The notes beneath the pieces are model-generated. The model saw only the letters and a program-made list of their open reading frames with translations. It did no database searches and had not been told where the DNA came from. A stretch of 64,000 nucleotides of DNA, from assembly GCA_023014485.1 (NCBI GenBank), contig JAJOZX010009068.1:119044-183043 (forward strand). Reading direction: 5' to 3'. Of the stretch, positions 20,314 through 30,949 are shown piece by piece. The stretch is from Bathynomus jamesi. Lineage: Eukaryota; Arthropoda; Malacostraca; Isopoda; Cirolanidae. A program made the translations under genes and the position numbers. The number at the start of each line of letters is the position of its first letter. Positions within the stretch are counted from its first letter, which is position 1.

Positions 20314-23184
20314 TTAGGGTTATAACTTTTTTACAACATAATATTCCTGTACTTTAATTCGATGAACTTTTGCCTAAAAACAAAGAAATGAACTTTCATT
20401 TTAATATCTTTTTAGAAAAGGTCACCCGAAATCAAAAAATCGATTATTGCATACGTAACTTTTTTGCATATTCCATGTAATAATAAAAGAACTCACAACA
20501 TAATCGTTATAATACTTGTACATATATTACTGCTTATTGCTTAGAATAAACCGAAGTTGCAGTTTGTTTTTGTTTCTGCAGGCAGCATACAGTTCCTGCA
20601 TAACTTTGATTGCACGTTCTGCACACTGATTACTTCTTGGTATCTTGAGTGGGGATGGCTCCTGCTTCCATTGATTTTCCAATGAGTTCAATGCTTTTTT
20701 GTAAGGTTTCAATATTTCTGACAAGTTCTTGAAGTCATTTTCATTGTACATCTGATTAGTAAACCAATATTCTGCCCAGTTGTATGAAATGAATCTGCAT
20801 ACCTTCTCCAAAGTCTTCCTTGTTGTAGGTATAAGAATAAATGCAAGGATAGCTAGAATGACTCTTGAATGCCACCTCGCATTGCTGATGTTTGGAATTT
20901 TCTGAAAGTTAATCAAAGGAAAATTCCCTTTTTCTTCAAAGAATCTAAACACCCGTGTTAGATGGTACAAAAACTTAATATCATCTCTCCATCCTGATTC
21001 TCGAGGACCTCTTCTGTTCCATTAACAAACTGTGCCTTTAGTTCCTCATAATTCTTCACCAGTTGGGATACAAATGGATATTCGATGTTTGGAGAACTGG
21101 TATTAGCACCAAGATCTTCGTCCATTACCAAACGGAGAATCCTGTCCAGAATGTGATGCTGACAACTGATAAATTGTGGTTTGCAGATACCCTTCTGAGA
21201 ACATTCGTTGCAATTTGACAACAACTCCACTCTTTTTCCCAGTGTTAACACTTGTTGTATCAGCAACGATCATCTTTATTGCATTCCATAAGGTGTATTC
21301 ATCAATAACTTTTGCAATTCCTTCAGCAATAGTTTCAGCCTTGCCATCTTTCAGACGCAATGCATCCAATTTTACTTCGGTTCTTTCATTTTTAAGTACC
21401 ACTACTTGATACTCATTTTCCTCAATGCGCTTTCCATCAAAATGTAAAGACCACTCTTCCATCTGTAAATTTTCAATCATTTCCTCCTTCAATTTAGCAG
21501 CCTCTTTGTATGCTGACTTGTAAATTGCTGTTTGACTTGGTGTTGGAATGTCAATACCATCAAGTGAGAACTGTTTGCATATTTTAGCGGCTTTACTTGT
21601 TGATACTCCTGTGGATGTCACCAAGTTGGTTGCAACTTTACTTTTGTTATGTCTTCTGGTTGGTGGAGTAATACTCTCATCTTCATCTTCATGCTCGCTC
21701 TCTTCAGATTCAGTACCACTACCACCAGATACATGATTGTAAGATGTTGATGCTGATCAGCAGGCAATTTTCGTCTCTTTGAAGGGTGAATCGTTTCTTC
21801 ACTTGCAACTTGACCTGTAGAGTACCCCACTTCTCCTTTGCTTTCCACTTGAAGGTGGTACAGTCGTTTGTCTTCCGAGGATAACCATTGGCCATTTACT
21901 TTAGTGATATCAAAAAGTTCATTCAGGGCATCATATTTTCCCCTCCTGACACATTCATCATGTCTTCATCACCTTGTGAAGCTTTGCTCGTATTACTTGA
22001 TCTGACACATGCGGAAAATTCAATTTATTCTTCCATAATTTTGTAACTTCTTTGGAAATTTCCACTATTCGCTCCTTTCTTCCTTTGATTTCTGTTCCAA
22101 GAAACTGGTACCGTCCAATGATTTGGATTTGGAGTGGCATTCTGCATTTTCTTCTAGTGAAGATTCTTCTAAAGGCACTCTTCCTCTTCTTCTATGTGAC
22201 TGCTGGAATCTCACCAGATTATTGGTCCAGATATCCTTGTTCTTCTGTATGGTAGTATCACTTTTCTTGTGACATTATATTGCTTCTAAACAGATATAAA
22301 AAGGTATTAAGTTGATTTGTTTGTTTGTTTATATATTATATTATATATATATATAATATTAATATAATATATAGAAATAATATAATAATTAGAGGCGGAA
22401 TTTTAGGTGAAAAAATATGACCAAATATTTATTTTTAGGTGATAAAATTTTGGAAAATATTTTAGAACATCCATAGAACGTCTCACGAAAATATTTATCA
22501 CCAAATATTTTGGGCTCTATATATTTTTGAGTTTGACTCCCCTACACAAAACATTCTGGATACGCTTTTGTTTGCGTGTTAAAATGGAAGAAAAATTCGA
22601 CAAATTATTATGGTTAATAAATTTAAAAAATGTTCTGGAATGTTTAAGAGTGCAGAAGCGAATTCCACATTTCGCTACGTTTTTTAATTAAGCGAACATA
22701 TTACAAATAATAAAAGCTTACCTGAAGTTGAGTTGAACTGAACAGTTGAGTAACTATTGCGCAATACTGGACACAAGTGATTCGGTTGATTTCATTTCGT
22801 GCTTTTATACAATTTGCGAGTGCATGAAGAACAATGTCGTGTGTTCTAGAATTTTCTTGTATGGGTGGATTGATATTAGTCATCGAATTTGAGCACCGGA
22901 AGTGATTTTTCGGGCGATCTCACGATATATTAGCGTACTGAAAAATTCGAAAATATTTTTAGGTTAAACCTAAAAGTCCGCCCTCTAATAATAATATATT
23001 TATATACTTATGAGTAGTAACGTAAATATATGGTTATGGTGATTCAAACTTTTGATTTGGGGGTGACCTTTTTTAAAAACTGAGAGGAATTAGGGTCTTT
23101 TTCATTGTTTTTAAGCAAAAGTTCATCGATTTATGATACAGGAGATCTTTTATTTGAAAAAAAGTCTAAAAGTTATAACCCTAA
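20314..23184 (-). mobile_element. DDE transposon of the same unassigned family, copy 2 (2.87 kb)
   Basis: The terminal inverted repeats TTAGGGTTATAACTTTT are at 20314 and, inverted, at 23184. The flanks on both sides are consecutive PLE sequence, so it inserted into that element. The gene at 20527-22260 is more decayed than in copy 1. The 0.9 kb between the gene and the right end is AT-rich and non-coding. The target duplication is obscured by a CATATGTAC-type repeat. Confidence 0.78.
20527..22260 (-). pseudogene. diverged transposase of the same DDE family, several frameshifts
   Basis: Read from 22260 down to the stop at 20527. The N-terminal part is broken (22140-21620; KGRKERIVEISKEVTKLW, then a PSKRRKLPAD basic signal). 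The core has Asp in SLHFDGKRIEENEY, Asp in MIVADTTSVNTGKKSG, C-x2-H in FISCQHHILDRILRL, then a C-terminal Glu in RSNQCAERAIKVMQEL. These are the same four landmarks in the same order as in the 16998-19252 protein, but the overall sequence identity is low. Frame changes are near 21620, 21150 and 20965. Confidence 0.75.
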
Positions 23185-23580
23185 TTTGTACATATGTACC
23201 ATATGTATTCATAGTATCAAGTAGGATAGTTCTAAAGCGCTCGTTAAAAGCACAGATATAATTGAAAGGAATATTCTAGAATGTGCATTTATCCATTTTA
23301 AAAATAATTTCAATAACAGTGCGGGAATGTATAAAATTGACAATATCTTGTTAAAATTCCTTTTGCTTCTCATTAACTCTTGTTAAGTATGTGCTAATCT
23401 TTTTATTTCTCGTTCTGTTGTACATATGTATATATGAATTTTCGTCATCTCGACTACTCCCTTCATTCCCTGACGAGGTGTATCGCTGAATACACGGAAG
23501 GCCTGAAATAATTTTTTCTTATTTCCTTGTGGGTTCCATCATTTATTCATTCACGTGTTAAAGTGTAAAATTCATTCCAA
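23185..23580 (+). repeat. Penelope-like element fragment, inverted arm 2 (right part, with tail)
   Basis: PLE sequence resumes here (GGATAGTTCTAAAGCGCTCG, ATTCTAGAATGTGCATTTAT) and runs to the usual CCCTGACGAGGTGTATCG tail, followed by a short (TA)n at 23581. Confidence 0.75.
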
Positions 23581-23589
23581 ATATATATA

Positions 23590-24020
23590 TATACACCGTA
23601 TTTAATAGTTTTTAGCCAGTAATAAGGAAAAGATGAATGATAGCTCGCAATGGCTGTGAAGTGAATCATGAAATAAAAAATATTTATCTAAAATTAATTT
23701 AAAATTTCGCAAAATTTGCTTTCTTGAACACACAAAGATTCAAAATGGGAAATGGAGCATCCACTTCCGGAACCAAAATTATTTCAAGCGAAACAATAAA
23801 CGGAATTTGAAATTGCTTCTTCTGACGTGTCCTAAACCAAATTTTGCAATTTTCACAAATGTATTCACAAAATTGTAAATTGTGAAGGAAATGATAATTG
23901 TGGAAGTTTGTAACTTTCATGAAGTGAAGTTATTTAAAGACAGATTTATGGGTTTTTACAACCGAAAGTTTAATGTGTTTCTGGGGGTTTTATCAGACAT
24001 GAATAGCTTTAGACGAACAC

Positions 24021-24057
<37 letters not shown>
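23590..24057. other. no gene seen; (CA)n-(TA)n at right end
   Basis: Nothing recognised except the CA/TA tract at 24021-24057 that abuts the next mariner element. Confidence 0.45.
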
Positions 24058-24058
<1 letters not shown>

Positions 24059-24725
24059 GGGTGTCCCATAAATCCGGCATCATAGGAGAAATTCATATTT
24101 TTCTATTTCTACAAACCATAATTTATGCTCGGGATGCCATTTTCCCGTCCACCATTCTGTTCAGTGACGAGGCTGTTTTTTATGGAAATGGTGAGGTAAA
24201 TCGACAGAACACCCGCTTCTGGTCTCAAAACAACCCTCACTGGTATACCTCTTCAAAGGAACAAGGTGCATCTCGGGTGATGGTATGGTGTGGCATTTGG
24301 AAGGATCGCATCATAGGCCCCCTCTTTTTCGATGAACATGTCACTGGAGGCACCTACCTACGTATGCTCAAGGAAGAAGCATTTCCCAGTGTCTTGAACG
24401 AAGAAGGAAATTTTCCAACATGGTTCCCAAGTAAGGGAATACCTGTACCAACAATTCCTTGGTCATTGGATAGGACGTCGAGGGCCTGTGGAATGGCCAG
24501 CTAGAAGCCCGGATCTCACGCCACTAGATTTTTATCTCTGGGGCCACTTGAAAGCGCTGGTATACGCAGAGAAAATTAGAATTATTGGGGCTTGCTGACT
24601 GGGTATCACGTCTGAATTTGTGTATTGAAAACAGTGGTGGACATATTGAGCACGTTCTGTAAATAAAAGCTTTTGTTTTGCCTTTTTTTATTATTTTTCC
24701 TTTGATGCCGGACTTATGAGACACC

Positions 24726-24727
<2 letters not shown>
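24058..24727 (+). mobile_element. deleted mariner-type element, third subfamily
   Basis: The ends AGGGTGTCCCATAAATCCGG (24058) and the complement of CAGGGTGTCTCATAAGTCCG (24727) are inverted. The N-terminal DNA-binding half of the transposase has been lost, and the left terminus runs almost straight into the catalytic domain. (TA)n on both sides. Confidence 0.85.
24100..24664 (+). pseudogene. mariner-type transposase fragment, catalytic core only
   Basis: The first catalytic Asp is in ILFSDEAVFYGNGEVNRQN. The following VMVWCGIWKDRIIGPLFF is normal. The segment that should carry the second Asp (a QQDGAPPH-type motif) is missing between FPTWFPS and LGHWIG-type sequence near 24430-24470. The frame then shifts to SPDLTPLDFYLWGHLK with the last Asp. 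The C-terminus NSGGHIEHVL is near 24630-24660. Inactive. Confidence 0.82.

Positions 24728-24766
<39 letters not shown>
24728..24766. repeat. (TA)n tract
   Basis: It abuts the right end of the mariner element. Confidence 0.95.
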
Positions 24767-24769
<3 letters not shown>

Positions 24770-24779
24770 CACCATGTAA

Positions 24780-25920
24780 TGTAAGCAACCTGCGTTATAT
24801 GTAAGAAGTTAATTGTAGATTATAATGCAAAATCTGTAGAGGACGCAAAATAATTTAGGGTTTGCCTGGCAGCCAGATGTTGCCACGGAGATTTCTGAGA
24901 AATTATAAATTTGTACTTGATGATAAAACAGAAATATGTGATAGTTGTCCACTGCTCGTAATAATATCTTAAGAGTGGTCGCTAATAATAATGTGACCAT
25001 TTATTCGAAAACTCGTTAAAAACGGCTGCATGCTCACCAAATTAGTTTTTATGGAGGTCCCTTTCCGCTTATCTTCGCACGTTAATTAATTTGGAAAGCT
25101 TATGAAGGTCTTTCTCATTTAAAATCTAAAGAAAATCCCCAAGTTTTCATGGCAAAATACGTGATGTGATCTTCGAATTTAGCGCGTAATTTGATAAGAA
25201 ATTTCATGTTCTCGTGATAATTTTTCACTCTTTTTTTCATTCCTCAATTATTATCTGACGTTCAAAATATACGTTATTAATTGCAGTTAATTCTAGTGAA
25301 ATGGAAAATGGAAAATCGAATGGAAAATTGAGGCTTTATTTACATGTTCAATTTCATCTTCTGTTCATTCGCCCGTTAATTAAATTTTATTTATTATTTA
25401 TTTATTTTATTTATTTATTTACTTATTTATTTAGTATTCCCTTAGACCTCCAAATTCGTCGTTTCGAATTTCGTAGTTTCGCAGTTTCGTCGTCAATCTT
25501 TAACTATTTATAGTTTAGCAATCCGTCGTCCAAATTCGCAGATTCGTCGTTTTTTTTAAAAATGTGAAAAAAAACCGATCGAAATTGACGAACTTCAACT
25601 GTTTACCAATGCAAATTCACGACGAATTTCGAGGTATTCCGTAATTCACATTTATTTCGGACATCAAATAGTTCATGTTTAATTTTTGGGTTTTGAAATT
25701 TTAATTTTTTGTCTGAAATTAAAAACTCTTTTTATATAACGGATAATTAATTTGCTTCTTTTTTTTTATGCAGGAAGGAGGAGCCAAGGGCGAACGCCCC
25801 TCATATACAATACTTCGCGCGAATACAAGTTAAAAATAAAATCCAGTTATATTATTACACTATAACCCCCCCAAAAAAAATGGGTGACAAAAAAGGTTGA
25901 TACCGTGAACAAAAATGCAG
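24780..25920. other. AT-rich, nothing recognised
   Basis: No gene or element end seen. There are runs of TTTATTTATTTA near 25380-25430. Confidence 0.4.
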
Positions 25921-25926
25921 CACGAG

Positions 25927-25986
25927 ACACACACACACACACACATGTTTTGCTACTCTCACAAGTGCCCAATTGCATTTATAATA

Positions 25987-26032
<46 letters not shown>
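25927..26032. repeat. (CA)n and (GA)n microsatellites
   Basis: CACACA at 25927-25945 and GAGAGA at 25990-26031. Confidence 0.95.
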
Positions 26033-26034
<2 letters not shown>

Positions 26035-26039
26035 CCAAA

Positions 26040-27460
26040 AAACTGGTTTTTGCTTTTTTTGGTAAAAAAAAAACCCACTTTTTTGCTGTTTTTGTCTTTT
26101 ACCCCATCTAGTAGAAAACATTTTACATAGAAAATAGATATATAGATTCAATAGATTACCGTCTATATGTTGTAGGCAAAAATATTATGTATGTGTATTT
26201 TAAACACATACAATAGACTTTCCTTTTAGTTAAACTTAAGAGCTACAGGGTACACCATAGGCTTAATAACTTTTTCAGACTCTTTTTCTCTTTTTTTTTA
26301 CATTTCAGACCAAAATTAAATTGCAGAAACAGCTCCCAAACTATCTCCCACGTGACGATGAAAAGCTCGGTAAGCTGTGGATATTTAATCCGTTCAATGA
26401 AGGGGTGGTAGAATCGTAGAAACAGTCAAACTTGCAGGAAATTTAAGCGATAAATTGATTGAACATTCTTTTGAAAAGACCTTCCAGTTGTCATTCACGT
26501 CAAAAGGAGACTCGTGTACATTTGTGCATATCGCGAAAAAGTGAGTATCCAGAACCGGCGTCTGAACCATTGGAAGTTTTATGATAATTCCATTCACATC
26601 CTCATTCTTACGCAATTGGCCTTGTCATCAATGGTTCCAATTAAAGCAAATAAATGAAATTCATTGTTTGTGTTTATTTAGTTTATTGAACTGATTATAA
26701 GAAGATTAATAAATACAAAAAAGGTACAGATATCTCATTGAAAGACTAACGTTTATTAAGATTACGATTAATAGAACATAATTTCAACTACAAAACCGTA
26801 ACATTACACAAGTTTCCCACTTAAGAAAATAGTTTGTCTAATTGACAATTTTTGTTTTGTTTTTTGTAATTTTCGCAAAAGTAAAATTCGATTTTCCGGG
26901 TAAGCTAATTTCTTTTTCATGCGATGGGTCTTCCTGAGCACTTCCTGCGACCCCCAAATTGAGAAACACTGCCCTTGAGGATATCTGATACCATATTTTC
27001 AACTTTTCTTTTTAATAGTTAGCAGCAATGAGGGGAGAGGGAAATATACCATATTAAAAATTTCAAGCATACCATAATTGATAATAGGTTATATTAACGT
27101 ACTGGTACTTATTGATACGCAATTAAAATATGTCGGTAGAGAAATTAATTGTAAATTATACTGTACATACACGCAATATGCAACAGTAATTACTGTACTT
27201 AGCTTTTGATCATCACCACAGTACCTACTTATTTAGTAGTATGAGATAATTACTGTAAAATACAGTATCTTTAACAGTAAGAGGTAATGTGATTTTAAGA
27301 TACAGTAATCAGTATGTCAAAAAAAAGGGATTTTTTGGGGCATTATTTGATCATCTTTACATTTAGACTTTAAAAATAAAATTACTTTTGAGCAACATTA
27401 AAAAAACTAAAAAAAATGGAGGCGATGTTTTAAAAAAACTGAACCAAAAAGCACGTCGCA
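26040..27460. other. no gene seen
   Basis: AT-rich sequence with short open frames only. No recognised domain, RNA gene or terminal repeat. Confidence 0.4.
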
Positions 27461-27466
27461 TGACGC

Positions 27467-27498
<32 letters not shown>

Positions 27499-27510
27499 AT
27501 ATATATATAA

Positions 27511-27896
27511 GCAAACAACCACAAGGAAAAGGAAACACAAAGTCTGGTAATTTAAATTAAAAAAATTATTTTATATAGTAAGAAAATGTTGAGTAACTTC
27601 CGTAATGAGTTTGTAATTATTTTGACTTGAAGGTCTGCATGTTGAATTAATGCTATCGCCAGAACACTACAAAACTATTCCGTGTGTCTACGTCAAAACC
27701 GGTAGTATGAGGGCAAAAAACGAAGTTTTCCAGGTGAGAGGAGAGGGGGTTGAGGGATGGCACTAGCACTGAGGGGTGAAAAGTTGTACTAAACAGTGAA
27801 CTTTTCTTAATATCTTTAATGTTAAAACACTTGATAATGTGAATATATCACGAAAGCGCTCGGACTTTGTGTTTCCTTTTCCTTGTGGTTGTTTGC
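27511..27896. mobile_element. 386-bp element with perfect 32-bp inverted ends
   Basis: GCAAACAACCACAAGGAAAA and 12 further bases are repeated exactly in inverted orientation at 27865-27896. (TA)n is adjacent at the left and again from 27937. The terminal arms resemble the last bases of the PLE tail (TTTTCCTTGTGG...TTTGC). The interior (27544 to about 27830) recurs alone at 28846-29139. Confidence 0.75.
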
Positions 27897-27929
27897 TTAT
27901 TAATAAGGTCACGTGTTATTTTGTGATTC

Positions 27930-27936
<7 letters not shown>

Positions 27937-27972
<36 letters not shown>
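27937..27972. repeat. (TA)n tract
   Basis: Simple dinucleotide tract. A (GT)n run follows at 28022-28042. Confidence 0.9.
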
Positions 27973-27975
<3 letters not shown>

Positions 27976-28196
27976 CGCAGGTCGATTCTGAAACCTCGTT
28001 CAAACTCGCCTAAAGCGTGCGTGCGTGTGTGTGTGTGTGTGTAAGGAAATGTGAAACAAAATGTGCTCCGCTATATCACATTCAGTAGGTTACCCCAAAG
28101 ACAATTAAAAGATATGGTAATTACATTGAAACATTCATACACCTTTGTGCTATTTAACTTCCATTCTTGCTTCATCATCGACATCATATCTGCATA

Positions 28197-28198
<2 letters not shown>

Positions 28199-28234
<36 letters not shown>

Positions 28235-28240
28235 TATATT
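28199..28240. repeat. (TA)n tract
   Basis: Simple dinucleotide tract with one interruption. Confidence 0.9.
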
Positions 28241-28540
28241 AAATTACCCTCGCCCTGAATGAAGTGTTGCATTTCACAATATACAATTTCGGGAAAAGTT
28301 CACCTGCAAATAAAATTTGTAAAAAACATAAAAAATTACTAACTGTAATATTTTATTTTTATTCGAATATTTTGTTAATTGTGACAGTAATAAAACTTGG
28401 GGAAAAAATTACTAATTCGTATTTTTTTATGGTTTTTAGAAATTTTATGTCTGGAGGCGAACCTCCTTCCGAAAATGCAATCGTATTTTGAGTCAAATAA
28501 TTATTTATTATTTCCTTTCGTTTATTGCGAAATATTTATT

Positions 28541-28668
28541 CATTATAAATATTCATTATTCATTATGAAAAACTATTCATTATAAACATTCATTATTCAT
28601 TATAGATAAATTATTCATTATAAACATTCATTATTCATTATAGAAAAACTATTCATTATAAACATGTT
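28541..28668. repeat. minisatellite of CATTATTCATTATAAA-type units
   Basis: Tandem, imperfect units made of ATTCATTATAAACATTC and ATTATTCATTATAGAAAAA, about four repeats. Confidence 0.85.
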
Positions 28669-28845
28669 TTTTTTCTATTTTTAACCCATTTTACTCGTGT
28701 AAAATAAAGTCCTTTCTTTAATCAAATAAAAGGCAATATTTTATACTCGACTGCGCATTACCTTATGTATTTCTAAGTTAATTGTAATCGCAGAAGTTGC
28801 CTTTTTTTCATAGGTAATCCTCATTAGTTTTATCTACTAAATTTT

Positions 28846-29139
28846 CTGGTAATTTAAATTAAAAAAATTATTTTATATAGTAAGAAAATGTTGGGTAACT
28901 TCCGTAATGAGTTTGTAATTATTTGACTTGAAGGTCTGCATGTTGAATTAATGCTATCGCCAGAACACTCTACAAACTATTCCGTGTGTCTACGTCAAAA
29001 CCGGTAGTATGAGGGCAAAAAAACGGAGTTTTCCAGGTGAGAGGAGGAGTGGGGGTTGAGGGATGGCACTGGCACTGAGGGGTGAAAAGTTGTACTAAAC
29101 AGTGAACTTTTCTTAATCTCTTTAATCTTTAATGTTAAA
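28846..29139. repeat. second copy of the 27544-27830 interior repeat
   Basis: About 95 percent identical over 290 bp, starting TCTGGTAATTTAAATT and ending near AATGTTAAAACACT. It lacks the inverted arms seen at 27511. Confidence 0.85.
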
Positions 29140-29578
29140 ACACTCGTGTATCATGATAAACCCAGGTATCTGGCAGAAAAGAATCAGAGTTTATTGGATC
29201 CATCCGCAAGATCATATTACTAATGCTCTAATGAAGTTCCAGCATCGAATACATACTGTAGCGACGAATGATAGTCATCATGTGGCAGAGTTCTAAATTT
29301 GAACAGTTTGGAATTGTAAACAACCGTATTTATTGTATAGATATTTATCAGAAAAATTACGAGGAAAAATTACGAGGAAAAGGAAAAATTATTCCGAGGC
29401 ATTTTCTTGATCCCCTTTAATCCCTTTAATCTCCTAATAGTGAACTTCCTTAGCGATAGAAACCAGTGGTACTGTTACTTGCTGGACAAAAACATCAAAC
29501 TTTCAGAGTTTGTACTTAAATAAGTTTACGTTGATTTTATTAACGGATCCAAAAATTAAAACATGATTTCCTGAGTTA

Positions 29579-30012
29579 GGAGCCATTAAAAAATTATGTA
29601 ACGCAGAAGGGGTGGGAGGTGGAGGTGTTAGGCCAGGTGTTACAGTGTGTTACATGGAGGTGGGGGGTGTCACCTCAAGTGTTACATAACATTCATCACC
29701 ACAGATGCATAAAACTGGGAAATGACAAGATATGTAATTTGAGTACGTGTCTTGTATATAATATAGGTGAGAGTAACAAATTATTATGATGCCTAAAAAG
29801 GTGTTTTGAGCAAGTGATGAGCAACAAGTTTTTGGTGAAAGAAAAGTAACAATTTAGTGAAATAACATTTTATAGGGCGATGTGAGGGGGAGGGTAGTGC
29901 TGGTGTTACATAATTTTTAAGGGTGGTTGGATTGGTGTAACAGTGTGTTATGGGGGTGGGATAGGATATAAATTTTGTGAAAAAAAGCGTTACATAATTT
30001 TTAAATGGCTCC
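29579..30012. mobile_element. 434-bp MITE
   Basis: GGAGCCATTAAAAAATTATG at the left and AAAATTTTTAAATGGCTCC-type sequence at the right form inverted termini (also GTAACGC / GCGTTAC). The interior is G-rich on the plus strand, with repeated GTGTTACA and GGGGTGGG blocks. No coding potential. Confidence 0.75.
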
Positions 30013-30349
30013 TTATGCAACATTTCCAAAATGGCCGCGAGATTTAGATTTTTTTTATACCCAAATGCACACTCCCACCGGTAAGGTCGTGTCAGGAACA
30101 ATCCTCAATTGCTCACATTCACTTCATCAGCTGACATGTCAATAATGCACCTGCTTCATGGCAACTTATCCACAGCCCACCCCCGCAGACTACTCCACAG
30201 TTTACCCAGACCGCTTCATACACCCTCAGCCGGCACATTGCCATCTGATAAGTTAGACATTGCAGACCTTTGCAGCATCAGGTGTCGTCATCCAGTCGAG
30301 TGACCACATCAGCTGTTCATCTTTCTTCCATCCCCACAGGTGTGGCGAG

Positions 30350-30560
30350 CAGAGCTGGGCACTTGCGGCATATTTTGCGGTACTGCGGTACTGCGGTACT
30401 ACCAAACTACCAAACCGGTACGCGGAAATTTGAATGCGGTAGCGGTACTGCGGTACTTTCAGCGATCCTTTGCGGTACTGCGTTATGCGGTCCCGGTTTG
30501 GTAGTTTGGTAGTACCGCAGTACCGCAGTACCGCAAATATGCCGCAAGTGCCCAGCTCTG
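30350..30560. mobile_element. 211-bp hAT MITE with perfect 8-bp target duplication
   Basis: The ends CAGAGCTGGGCACTTGCGGC are perfectly inverted, and the arms continue for about 75 bp with tandem TGCGGTAC units. The 8-mer GTGGCGAG flanks both sides exactly (30342-30349 and 30561-30568). The tip CAGAGCTGGGCA and the 8-bp duplication are typical of hAT. The whole element folds into one long hairpin. Confidence 0.93.
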
Positions 30561-30661
30561 GTGGCGAGGGAAGCTCTGTTGCATCTGTACAGGAAGTCCA
30601 TATCCCACCCTGATATGCAGTTCGCTTGCAGTGCTGTAGCAGGGCGTCCTGAGAGGAAAAC

Positions 30662-30664
<3 letters not shown>

Positions 30665-30692
<28 letters not shown>
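30665..30692. repeat. (ATT)n microsatellite
   Basis: About nine ATT units directly before the next fold-back. Confidence 0.95.
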
Positions 30693-30693
30693 C

Positions 30694-30893
30694 GGATCAA
30701 GTAAAGATAAGCACCCCCAACCTTTTTTAGTTAGCTTTATAAGGCTAACTAACGAAAATATCACGACCTAACCTAACCAATCGTCAAGGGCGTACAGTTG
30801 ACCTAACGATTGGTTAGGTTAAGTCGTGATATTTTCGTTAGTTAGCCTTATAAAGCTAACTAAAAAAGGTTGGGGTGCTTATTTACTTGATCC
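30694..30893. mobile_element. fold-back MITE, copy 2
   Basis: GGATCAAGTAAAGATAAGCA...pairs with the right arm, which ends in TTACTTGATCC. The middle carries CCTAACCTAACCAATCG and its complement around CGTCAAGGGCGTACAG, as in copy 1. About 200 bp, almost all stem. Confidence 0.85.
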
Positions 30894-30949
30894 TATATTA
30901 TTCCACAAATGAATTTTTACTTCAGTTCTGTCAGCAATTATATAATGCA

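Noticed and set aside
29793..30303. Host exons in the 29.8-30.3 kb open frames
   Set aside because: The frames lie within a MITE and next to a hAT MITE. They have low-complexity composition, no splice-site support and no domain.
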